Source of the DNA: Nocardioides sp.
Lineage (GTDB): Bacteria; Actinomycetota; Actinomycetes; Propionibacteriales; Nocardioidaceae
Assembly: GCA_003519585.1 (NCBI GenBank)
Contig: DOWL01000037.1
Span: forward strand, 1 to 6,263
Reading direction: 5' to 3'
DNA length: 6,263 bases
Under the pieces are notes generated by a model. That model searched no databases and was not told the DNA's origin. It saw nothing but the letters and a program-made list of their open reading frames with translations. This document shows positions 1-5,338 of the stretch, in pieces; position 1 is the stretch's first letter, and the number at the start of each line of letters is the position of its first letter. Position numbers and translations under genes: made by a program.

Positions 1-1380
1 CTCGACTTCTCCAAGATCGAGGCCGGCTTCCTCGAGCTGGAGGTGATCGACTTCGATCCGGTGGAACTCGTGGAGAGCGTGGCCGAGCTGATCGGCGAGC
101 CGGCCACCAACCAGGGCCTCGAGCTGCTGGCCTACTGCTCGCCGGAGCTGCCCACGGTGCTGCGCGGAGACCCGCAGCGGATCCGGCAGGTGCTGCTCAA
201 CCTGGCCGGCAACGCGGTCAAGTTCACCGCCAGCGGCGAGGTCGTCGTACGTGCCTCCGTCGACCACCGCGGCGAGACCGGACTCGTGGCCCGCTTCGAG
301 GTCACTGACACCGGCACCGGCATCGGCATCGAGCCCGACCAGCGGGACCGGCTCTTCGAGGCCTTCTCGCAGGCCGACTCCTCCACGACCAGACGGTTCG
401 GCGGCACCGGACTCGGGCTGGCGATCTGCCGCCGGCTGGTGGAGGCGATGGGCGGCCGGCTCGGCGTCGACAGTGAGCCCGGCGCCGGCAGCACCTTCTG
501 GTTCACCGTGCCCCTCGACGTACCGACCGAGCCCGAGCAGCCGGCGCTCGCCCCGACCGCCCGGTCCACCTCACCGCTGACTGGACTGCGCGTGCTGGTC
601 GTCGACGACAACGCGACCAACCGCGCGATCCTCCACGACCAACTCCTCCATTGGGGGATGGCTCCGGAGGTGGTCGACGGCGCCGTGCCGGCACTGGCGC
701 GGTGGCGCGCGGCCGTCGCCGACGGGCGACCCTACGACCTGGCCGTCCTGGACCTGTGCATGCCCGGGATCGACGGACTCGAGCTGGCCCGCAGCGCGGC
801 AGCCGAGCCCGACCTCGCCGCGACCGGCGTGGTGATGATGACGTCGGGGCCGGACGTCAGCCCGGCGGAGGCCGAGGCCGCCTCGATCGACGCGGCCCTG
901 ACCAAGCCGGTCCTGATGTCCCGACTGCGCGGCACCCTCGAGCGGGTGGTCTCCGCACGCTCTCCCGAGCCGCCCTCCGAGCCGGAGCCCGCCGACGCGG
1001 TCGCCAGCAAGGGCACGGTGCTCGTCGTCGACGACGGCGAGGTCAACCAGATCGTCGCGGTCGGCATGCTGCGCCATCTCGGGTACGCCGCAGAGGTCGC
1101 CGAGGACGGACATCAGGCGATCGAAGCGGTACGCCGGCGGCGGTACGACGCGATCCTCATGGACGTGCAGATGCCGGGCATGGACGGCTACGACTCGACC
1201 CGCGAGATCCGGCGCCTCGAGGGCGACGGCGCCCGGACCCCGATCATCGCGATGACCGCGTCGGTGACCGAGGGTGAGATCGAGCGGTGCCTGGCGGCCG
1301 GCATGGATGACTACCAAGCCAAGCCGGTCCAGAAGGCGGCGATCGCCGAAGTGCTCAACCGATGGGTACTTGCTCCGTGA
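1..1380 (+). CDS. Hybrid sensor histidine kinase with two receiver domains (5' end outside window)
   Basis: The frame is open from base 1 to the TGA at 1378-1380, giving 459 residues, so the gene begins upstream; the GTG at 43 lies inside the kinase core and is not the start. Residues 1-9 read LDFSKIEAG, the end of a HisKA dimerisation helix; the phosphoacceptor His is off the window. The ATPase domain follows: N-box with N67 and N71, G1 box DTGTGI at 103-108, F-box LFEAFSQAD at 118-126, and G2 box GGTGLGL at 134-140. A Pro-rich linker leads to receiver 1 (about 196-315; D202/D203, acceptor D251, K302). A second linker leads to receiver 2 (about 337-456; D344/D345, acceptor D388, K441). Both receivers keep the acidic pocket, acceptor Asp and Lys. 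By family knowledge it autophosphorylates on His and relays phosphate to its own receivers. No HPt domain is encoded before the stop, so the final phosphotransfer partner must lie elsewhere. The signal sensed is unknown because the N-terminus is missing. Confidence 0.95.
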   Translation, partial: LDFSKIEAGFLELEVIDFDPVELVESVAELIGEPATNQGLELLAYCSPELPTVLRGDPQRIRQVLLNLAGNAVKFTASGEVVVRASVDHRGETGLVARFEVTDTGTGIGIEPDQRDRLFEAFSQADSSTTRRFGGTGLGLAICRRLVEAMGGRLGVDSEPGAGSTFWFTVPLDVPTEPEQPALAPTARSTSPLTGLRVLVVDDNATNRAILHDQLLHWGMAPEVVDGAVPALARWRAAVADGRPYDLAVLDLCMPGIDGLELARSAAAEPDLAATGVVMMTSGPDVSPAEAEAASIDAALTKPVLMSRLRGTLERVVSARSPEPPSEPEPADAVASKGTVLVVDDGEVNQIVAVGMLRHLGYAAEVAEDGHQAIEAVRRRRYDAILMDVQMPGMDGYDSTREIRRLEGDGARTPIIAMTASVTEGEIERCLAAGMDDYQAKPVQKAAIAEVLNRWVLAP

Positions 1381-1386
1381 AGCTCG

Positions 1387-1845
1387 TCAGCCGGCCGCAG
1401 CGCGCAGCCGGAGTCCGACGTCGACCAGCTCGACGCGCGCCAGGTCCGGGACCTGTGAGAGCGGGATCCAGCGGGCCTCGTCGGTGGTGCCGTCGACCTC
1501 GTCGCGCAGCCGACCGCCGATGACCTCTGCCTCGAACACCACCCGGATGCCGCGGAACCATCGGTCGCGGTCGACAGTCCGCTCCTCGGGCGAGACCACG
1601 ATCGTGTCCACGCCGAGCAGCCGGCCGAGCCGCACGTCGTACCCCGTCTCCTCCGACACCTCGCGGACGGCACCGTCCTCGACACTCTCCGACAGCTCGA
1701 CGCCCCCACCGGGCAGGGTCCACAGCGGCTCGGCCGCCTCGTTCCAGAGCGCCAGCAGGATCTGATCCCGGTCGTCCACGATCACGGCGTACGCCGCGAG
1801 GCGGGAGTCGTACTCGGTGTGGTGGAGCCCCTGGTCCTGGGTCAC
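1387..1845 (-). CDS. Nudix hydrolase
   Basis: This 152-residue protein contains a complete Nudix box, G-x5-E-x7-R-E-V-S-E-E-T-G-Y, running from G47 to Y69 (E53, R61, E62, E65, E66, G68). It follows the usual LWTLPGGGVE entry strand. The box binds divalent metal and catalyses hydrolysis of a nucleoside diphosphate linked to another moiety. The rest looks like a single compact Nudix fold with no extra domain, so the substrate (oxidised nucleotide, nucleotide sugar, ADP-ribose or other) cannot be read from sequence. The GTG start at 1845 is supported by GAGG at 1854-1857 on the minus strand, eight bases upstream. The first residues, including LAAYAVIVDDRDQILLAL, begin the fold in the usual place. 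The gene converges on the histidine kinase with only 6 bases between stop codons, and it is divergent from the aldo/keto reductase. No operon partner is visible. Confidence 0.93.
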   Translation of the reverse strand: MTQDQGLHHTEYDSRLAAYAVIVDDRDQILLALWNEAAEPLWTLPGGGVELSESVEDGAVREVSEETGYDVRLGRLLGVDTIVVSPEERTVDRDRWFRGIRVVFEAEVIGGRLRDEVDGTTDEARWIPLSQVPDLARVELVDVGLRLRAAAG

Positions 1846-1914
1846 GGCGCCAGCCTCGCAGGTGCGTTCTGAGGTAGGCGGAATGTCTCACGGGCGCGGC
1901 GGTTACCCATAGAC

Positions 1915-2760
1915 ATGACCGTTCCGACCCTGACCCTCAACAACCGGACCGAGATCCCACAACTGGGCTTCGGCGTCTTCCAGGTGCCCCCGGCGCAGAC
2001 CGCGGACGTGGTGACGCAGGCGCTGCAGGTCGGCTACCGGCACATCGACACCGCCCAGATGTACGGGAACGAGCAAGAGGTCGGTGCAGCCCTCGCGGCC
2101 GCTGGCCTGCCCCGTGACGAGCTGTGGATCACCAGCAAGCTCAACAACGGATTCCACCGACCCGACGACGCACGTCGCGAGTTCGACGCGTCCCTGGCCC
2201 GACTCGGGCTGGAGCAGATCGATCTGTTCCTGGTGCACTGGCCGTTGCCGACGCTGTACGACGGCGACTACGTCTCCACCTGGCAGACGCTGATCGAGTT
2301 CGTGCAGGACGGCCGGGCCCGGTCGATCGGTGTGTCCAACTTCCAGCCGGCGCACCTCGACCGCATCGTCGCCGAGACCGGCGTCGTACCCGCGGTCAAC
2401 CAGATCGAGGTGCACCCCTACTTCGCCAACAACGCTGCTCGCGAGGCCAGCCACCGGCATGGAGCGCTGGTCGAGTCGTGGTCGCCGATCGCGCAGGGCG
2501 CGGTACTCGACGACGAGGTGATCGGCAAGATCGCCGCCGCGCATGGCCGGACGCCCTCCCAGGTCACGCTGCGCTGGCATGTCGAACGCGGCGACATCGT
2601 CTTCCCGAAGACCACGCACCGGGACCGGATGGAGGAGAACTTCGCCATCTTCGACTTCGAGCTCTCTGCCGACGACGTGGCGGCGATCGACGCCCTCGAC
2701 CGCGGTGAGTCCGGCCGTCGCGGTCCCAACCCGGACACGTTCGACTACGTGCCGAGCTGA
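1915..2760 (+). CDS. Aldo/keto reductase, AKR5-like (2,5-diketo-D-gluconate reductase type)
   Basis: This 281-residue protein has the usual length of a single-domain (beta/alpha)8 aldo/keto reductase. The catalytic tetrad is complete: D45 (in GYRHIDTAQMYGNE), Y50, K75 (ITSKL) and H108 (LVHWP). Other signatures are the N-terminal IPQLGFGVF, IGVSNF at 138-143 and NQIEVHPYF at 162-170. The cofactor loop FPKTTHRDRMEEN carries K232 and R238, the positions that usually grip the 2'-phosphate of NADPH, so NADPH is the likely cofactor. The expected reaction is reversible reduction of an aldehyde or ketone to an alcohol in the cytoplasm. The true substrate is not deducible, since this subfamily is broad. 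ATG at 1915 is chosen because the AKR fold begins immediately after it. No convincing Shine-Dalgarno precedes it; TACCCA at 1904-1909 could be a -10 for a short-leader or leaderless message, but this is weak. It converges with the next gene, 13 bases apart. Confidence 0.95.
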   Translation: MTVPTLTLNNRTEIPQLGFGVFQVPPAQTADVVTQALQVGYRHIDTAQMYGNEQEVGAALAAAGLPRDELWITSKLNNGFHRPDDARREFDASLARLGLEQIDLFLVHWPLPTLYDGDYVSTWQTLIEFVQDGRARSIGVSNFQPAHLDRIVAETGVVPAVNQIEVHPYFANNAAREASHRHGALVESWSPIAQGAVLDDEVIGKIAAAHGRTPSQVTLRWHVERGDIVFPKTTHRDRMEENFAIFDFELSADDVAAIDALDRGESGRRGPNPDTFDYVPS

Positions 2761-2773
2761 GCGGCCGCGGACC

Positions 2774-3325
2774 TCAACCCACTCGGACTCGGACCTCATT
2801 GGAGACCTGCGGGCCGTCGGTGTCGCGCACCCGGAACTTGCTGACGCCCACCTGCCCGGTCTGCACGTAGGTCGAGAACGTCTCCCCGCTCACCACCGCG
2901 TCGACTGTCGCGAAGTCCTCCCAGGTGCCGTTCTCGAGCCGCTGGACCTGGACGACCGCGCCCTCACCGCCGGGGTAGATGCCGGTCAGGTAGATCTCCT
3001 CCATCGGGCTGACCTGGACCGACGAGGTCGAGAGGGAGATCGGGAACTCCGGTGTGGCCGACGAGCTGGGCGGCGCGCTGGGCGACTCGACACCGGGCTC
3101 GAGGGTGATCTGGGGTCCGGACGCCGACTCGGTGGGCACCGGCGTGGGGAGATACATCGACTGCTGACTCGACGTCGTCCCCTCGTCACCGTCGTCGCCC
3201 AGCCCGAGCATCGAACTGCCCGCGAGCGCGGCACCGCTGACCAGCAGCCCGACCACGACACCCACGCCGACGAGCGCGACCAAGCCGGCGATGATCGGGT
3301 GATAGCGGCGCTCGTCCTGGCTCAA
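2774..3325 (-). CDS. Small membrane-anchored or secreted protein with Pro/Ser/Thr-rich stalk and beta-rich C-terminal domain
   Basis: I do not recognise a named family. With the TTG start at 3325-3323 the protein has 183 residues. It has a short charged N-terminus (SQDERRYHP) and a hydrophobic Val/Gly/Leu segment at about 11-31. A possible signal-peptidase site follows (ALA at 33-35, then GSS), so it may be an anchored or a cleaved secreted protein. Residues about 43-95 are an acidic, then Pro/Ser/Thr-rich, low-complexity stalk. Residues about 96-183 alternate hydrophobic and polar residues (ISLSTSSVQVSPMEEIYLTG through NEVRVRVG at the end), resembling an Ig-like beta-sandwich; this is inferred, not a domain hit. 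There is no lipobox Cys. The frame extends to a GTG at 3430 (218 residues), but TTG is preferred because GGAAGGA lies seven bases upstream and the extra 35 residues are unlike an N-terminus. The gene is convergent with the aldo/keto reductase. It probably works outside the membrane; its role is unknown. Confidence 0.75.
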   Translation of the reverse strand: MSQDERRYHPIIAGLVALVGVGVVVGLLVSGAALAGSSMLGLGDDGDEGTTSSQQSMYLPTPVPTESASGPQITLEPGVESPSAPPSSSATPEFPISLSTSSVQVSPMEEIYLTGIYPGGEGAVVQVQRLENGTWEDFATVDAVVSGETFSTYVQTGQVGVSKFRVRDTDGPQVSNEVRVRVG

Positions 3326-3332
3326 GGCCGGG

Positions 3333-3339
3333 TCCTTCC
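3333..3339 (-). promoter_or_regulatory. Ribosome binding site that selects a TTG start
   Basis: On the minus strand GGAAGGA occupies these bases, followed by a seven-base spacer (cccggcc) and TTG at 3325-3323. This is the best Shine-Dalgarno match I found in the window. It favours the TTG over the in-frame upstream GTG at 3430, which has no comparable site. Confidence 0.65.
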
Positions 3340-3370
3340 GTGGGGGTCCGGGCGGGGTAAGGCGAGCCCC

Positions 3371-3400
3371 ATTGTCTGCGAGGATCCCCGACCCCTCCAA
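3371..3400 (-). promoter_or_regulatory. Weak candidate promoter for the stalk-domain membrane protein
   Basis: On the minus strand TTGGAG (3400-3395) and GACAAT (3376-3371) are separated by 18 bases. The -10-like hexamer matches TATAAT at four of six positions, but the -35-like hexamer matches TTGACA only at the first three. Transcription from about 3364 would give a leader of roughly 39 bases carrying the GGAAGGA site, which is consistent with the TTG start. The match is weak and could be chance. Confidence 0.25.
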
Positions 3401-3460
3401 ACGCCGAGCTCGCTCCCGGTCTGACGCCACCGCTTGGTCCCACTCGTCCCACTGGCCCCA

Positions 3461-3533
3461 GGCGGGATAGTCACGACCGAACGGCCGGGCCGAACGGCGT
3501 TCAGAGCTGCCGTGCGGTCGTGACTACCCCGCC
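3461..3533. repeat. Long inverted repeat / large potential hairpin
   Basis: GGCGGGATAGTCACGACCG at 3461-3479 is the reverse complement of 3515-3533 with one mismatch (18 of 19). After a one-base mismatch (A3480 against G3514) the stem resumes with ACGGC at 3481-3485 pairing GCCGT at 3509-3513. The enclosed region contains GAAC-GGC-GTTC at 3492-3502, a small inner hairpin. It lies three bases beyond the stop codon of the SnoaL-like gene and upstream of the membrane-protein gene. It could act as a transcription terminator or mRNA stabiliser for the SnoaL-like gene. No run of T follows on either strand, so it is not a classical intrinsic terminator. A dispersed palindromic repeat or a protein-binding site is equally possible. 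Confidence 0.8.
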
Positions 3534-3536
3534 GGT

Positions 3537-3962
3537 TCAGATGTTCTGCTTCCAGACGACCTCTTCGCGCAGCCGCACCGAGCGCCAGCCGTCCGCAGTC
3601 CGGCGCATCGAGTGGTGGTAGAGGCCGCCGATCTCGACGAGCTTGCTGCCACCGTGTCCGTCGTCCATCGGCATCGGGTTGTGGAAGTACGCCGACACCT
3701 CGGCCGCGTCGCCGTCGAGCCGGATCTCGACCTGACCGAGGGTGTGCATCCGCAGCGGGAAGAAGGCGGGCAACATCTCGGCGAGCCACGGCTTCACCTC
3801 GGGAAAGCCGCCCGCGATGCCACCGGACTCGGTGTAGTCGATCCGCGCGTCGGGCGTGAACACCGTGTCCAGCCGGTCCCAGTCGCCGGTGTCGATCGCC
3901 CGGGTGTAGCGGACCAGGACGTCGGTGATCTCGGCGCGGTCGCTCAACTCCTGCAGGTCCAC
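3537..3962 (-). CDS. SnoaL-like / NTF2-fold protein, probably KstR-controlled
   Basis: From GTG at 3962-3960 the protein has 141 residues, a normal length for a single SnoaL-like (NTF2-superfamily cone) domain. Diagnostic stretches are the opening helix LQELSDRAEITDVLVRYTRA and GDWDRLDTVFTPDARIDYT, typical of the SnoaL_4 group. The closing strands are YHHSMRRTADGWRSVRLREE. H73 and the acidic residues D38 and D42 line the region that forms the pocket in relatives; catalytic function is not proven. Family members include steroid isomerases, dehydratases, cyclases and non-catalytic binders, so the exact reaction is open. The frame extends to GTG at 3992, but that codon lies inside the operator-like sequence at 3985-3998, so the internal GTG is preferred. 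No strong SD is present. TGCGAT at 3978-3973 is a weak -10 that would give a near-leaderless message. The operator upstream suggests a role in sterol or lipid breakdown. Confidence 0.88.
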   Translation of the reverse strand: MDLQELSDRAEITDVLVRYTRAIDTGDWDRLDTVFTPDARIDYTESGGIAGGFPEVKPWLAEMLPAFFPLRMHTLGQVEIRLDGDAAEVSAYFHNPMPMDDGHGGSKLVEIGGLYHHSMRRTADGWRSVRLREEVVWKQNI

Positions 3963-3979
3963 GCTGCGCAGGATCGCAC

Positions 3980-3999
3980 AGAACTGGAACACGTTCTAG
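3980..3999 (-). promoter_or_regulatory. KstR-type operator, copy 1 (upstream of SnoaL-like gene)
   Basis: The + strand reads agaactggaacacgttctag. Bases 3985-3998 match TNNAACNNGTTNNA exactly; this is the core recognised by KstR, the TetR-family repressor of sterol catabolism in mycobacteria and rhodococci. The wider 16-base unit CTGGAAC-AC-GTTCTAG is palindromic at six of seven arm positions. The site begins 18 bases upstream of the preferred SnoaL-like start and also contains the TAG stop codon (3998-3996) of the CGNR gene. A second, identical copy lies at 5319-5338. Confidence 0.75.
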
Positions 4000-4529
4000 C
4001 TTTGTCCCTTGCGCTGACGGTACGCGCGGGCCGCCGCGCGGTCGTTGCAGAGCGTGCAGCAGTACCGGCGAGTGCCGCCGCGGGTGCGGTCGACGTACGC
4101 GCACCGGCACGGGTCGCTGGCGCAGATCCCCAGCCGCGCGACACCGCCTTCGGCGACCAGCTGAGCCACGGCGTACAGCAACCGTGCCGCGAGGCCACCG
4201 CCGACCCCGAGCCCGGCCGGCGTCACCTGTACGACGGCACCGGCCGAGGCGAGACCGTCATTGAGGAGCGTCCGAGCGCGAGCTTCCGAGGAGGTCTCGA
4301 ACACCGACCGGATGATAGCCCTCAGCTCGAGGAGGCCGCGCCGGTCCGCCTCCCGCTGGGTCCGAGCCAGGGCTGCGTGCCCGTTGCGCCGCAGCGCCCG
4401 GCGCCACCAGCGCAGGTCGTGCGCCATCCGGTCGGCCGGGTCCTCGAGGAGGTCGACGGAGTTGAGCAGCAGCACCGCCAACTCCAGGTCGTCCATGCTC
4501 ATCCAATCATCAGTTGCTTGACGCCCCAT
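3996..4529 (-). CDS. CGNR-type zinc-finger (ABATE-like) putative transcriptional regulator
   Basis: Starting at ATG 4529-4527 the protein has 177 residues. The N-terminal part is mostly helical, with LELAVLLLNSVDLLEDP and AHDLRWWRRAL resembling the ABATE domain (DUF1470) that precedes CGNR fingers. The C-terminal finger has C136-x4-C141, then YVDRTRGGTRRYCC and C161. The usual CGNR tetrad is replaced by CNDR (161-164), with C157 or C158 as the third ligand. It ends in a basic tail (AARAYRQRKG), as is common in the family. Members are predicted DNA-binding regulators; few have been tested. The frame stays open upstream to 4715, but that stretch antisense-overlaps the hydrolase gene and does not look like protein. 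In-frame ATGs at 4502 and 4496 are also possible starts; none has a clear SD. The gene is divergent from the alpha/beta hydrolase with only 24 bases between chosen starts, so the hydrolase is its likeliest target. Its stop lies inside the downstream KstR-type operator. Confidence 0.85.
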   Translation of the reverse strand: MGRQATDDWMSMDDLELAVLLLNSVDLLEDPADRMAHDLRWWRRALRRNGHAALARTQREADRRGLLELRAIIRSVFETSSEARARTLLNDGLASAGAVVQVTPAGLGVGGGLAARLLYAVAQLVAEGGVARLGICASDPCRCAYVDRTRGGTRRYCCTLCNDRAAARAYRQRKGQS

Positions 4530-4546
4530 GCTACTGACGCAACACT
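4518..4546 (+). promoter_or_regulatory. Candidate leaderless promoter for the alpha/beta hydrolase
   Basis: TTGACG at 4518-4523 matches five of six -35 bases. At 17 bases' spacing AACACT (4541-4546) is a weak -10 (A2, A4, T6). Initiation seven bases later would fall on the G of GTG 4554, giving a leaderless message. GTTGC (4513-4517) and GCAAC (4539-4543) form a short inverted repeat around this site, and TGACGC is repeated at 4519-4524 and 4535-4540, so a regulator could bind here. These are small patterns and may be chance. Confidence 0.35.
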
Positions 4547-4553
4547 CGTGGCC

Positions 4554-5315
4554 GTGAGTGCGACACCCGCGGCCGTCCGGATGGACGTCACCGTCAGCGA
4601 CGTCACGATCCCCGTGCCGGGCCAGGAACAGGTCCGAGCCTGGCTGGTCACGGGGGACGACGCCGGGCGGCCGCGGTCCGCGGTGTTGTGGCTGCACTGG
4701 CTGGGCCACCTCCACAACGACCGATCGGAGTTCCTACCGCTCGCGGTCGAGCTCGCCCCGCGCGGTGTCGTGTCCCTGCTCCCTGCCGGGCACTTCCCGT
4801 GGGTCCCCGATCCGGACGGCACCGGCGATGACGTCGCGCGAGTGCGGGCTCAGGTCGACGCTCACGCCGCCACTCTCGACTTCCTGCTCGACCAGCCGGA
4901 CCTCGACCCCATACGCGTCGCGCTGGTGGGCCACGACTACGGCGGGATGTACGCCGCGCTGCTCGCAGAGCGCGACGAACGGGTCACCGCGCTCGCGCTT
5001 CAGGCGTGCGACGCCGCCTGGGCCGACTGGTTCGCGACGTACTGGCTGAGGCTGGGAGGCGCGGCACTGGTCGACTACGCCGCACGGTTCGCCGGGCTCG
5101 ACCCCGTCGAGCACGTGGGCCGGCTCGGCGGCCGGGTGCTGTTCCAGTGGGCCGGCAAGGACACCTTCGTATCCGAGGCGACCCGCGCGGCGTACGCCGC
5201 CGCCAATCCCCGGGCCCGATCGCTCCTGTACGACGACGCCGAGCATCAGTTGGGCGATCGGGCCGCGGTCGACCTGGTCGGGTTCCTGGCCGAGCAGCTG
5301 GGGTTGGACCCGTAG
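4554..5315 (+). CDS. Alpha/beta hydrolase with Asp at the nucleophile elbow
   Basis: This 253-residue protein has an alpha/beta-hydrolase fold of dienelactone-hydrolase-like size. The N-terminal beta hairpin (VTVSDVTIPVPGQEQVRAWLV) is followed by AVLWLHWLGH at 43-52, the usual oxyanion-hole region. The nucleophile elbow is VGHDYGG at 125-131, with Asp (D128) where lipases and esterases carry Ser. The acid is probably D203 (AGKD) and the base H231 (AEHQ). GHDxGG elbows with Asp nucleophiles are known from epoxide hydrolases and haloalkane dehalogenases, which form an alkyl-enzyme ester. Whether this protein does that chemistry is inference, because the rest of the sequence is not typical of those families and a clear cap domain is not obvious. 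There is no signal peptide, so it is cytoplasmic. The frame is open far upstream, but only the part after about 4550 looks like protein. GTG 4554 is chosen for the leaderless promoter geometry; GTG 4548 and ATG 4581 are alternatives. It is divergent from the CGNR gene and followed after 33 bases by the oxidoreductase. Confidence 0.85.
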   Translation: MSATPAAVRMDVTVSDVTIPVPGQEQVRAWLVTGDDAGRPRSAVLWLHWLGHLHNDRSEFLPLAVELAPRGVVSLLPAGHFPWVPDPDGTGDDVARVRAQVDAHAATLDFLLDQPDLDPIRVALVGHDYGGMYAALLAERDERVTALALQACDAAWADWFATYWLRLGGAALVDYAARFAGLDPVEHVGRLGGRVLFQWAGKDTFVSEATRAAYAAANPRARSLLYDDAEHQLGDRAAVDLVGFLAEQLGLDP

Positions 5316-5318
5316 CGT

Positions 5319-5338
5319 AGAACTGGAACACGTTCTAG
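5319..5338 (+). promoter_or_regulatory. KstR-type operator, copy 2 (overlapping the oxidoreductase promoter)
   Basis: This is identical over 20 bases to the copy at 3980-3999, with the TNNAACNNGTTNNA core at 5324-5337. It fills most of the 33-base gap between the hydrolase stop and the oxidoreductase start and overlaps the -10 element, a position where a bound repressor would block transcription. Relative to the gene it serves, it is inverted compared with copy 1, as expected for a near-palindromic site that works in either orientation. Confidence 0.78.

Noticed and set aside
571..1317. 248-residue open frame on - strand opposite the receiver domains
   Set aside because: It is a shadow of the kinase gene, His/Asp/Gly/Arg-rich with no motif.
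1846..1914. Operator between the divergent Nudix and aldo/keto reductase genes
   Set aside because: No palindrome or convincing -35/-10 pair was found in the 69 bases; TACCCA near the reductase start is too weak to list.
1903..2799. 298-residue open frame on - strand opposite the aldo/keto reductase
   Set aside because: The + strand carries a complete AKR with its catalytic tetrad; the minus frame shows no recognisable domain.
3340..3430. Possible tRNA or small RNA in the GC-rich leader
   Set aside because: I looked for a TTCGA-like T-loop and an acceptor stem pairing and found neither.
3461..3533. Classical Rho-independent terminator
   Set aside because: The stem is strong, but no T-rich tract follows on either strand; it is kept as an inverted repeat of unknown role.
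3322..4110. 262-residue open frame on - strand spanning two genes and the palindrome
   Set aside because: It crosses the palindrome and two better-supported genes in another frame, and is Arg/Pro-rich without motifs.
3612..4547. Very long open frame on + strand continuous with the hydrolase
   Set aside because: The part before about 4550 is antisense to the SnoaL-like and CGNR genes, has no conserved motifs and is explained by the high-GC codon bias of those genes. Only the 3' part is a real protein.
4530..4715. N-terminal extension of the CGNR protein to 4715
   Set aside because: It would overlap the hydrolase coding region in antisense, and the residues look like translated non-coding strand; the ABATE-like helix starts after 4529.
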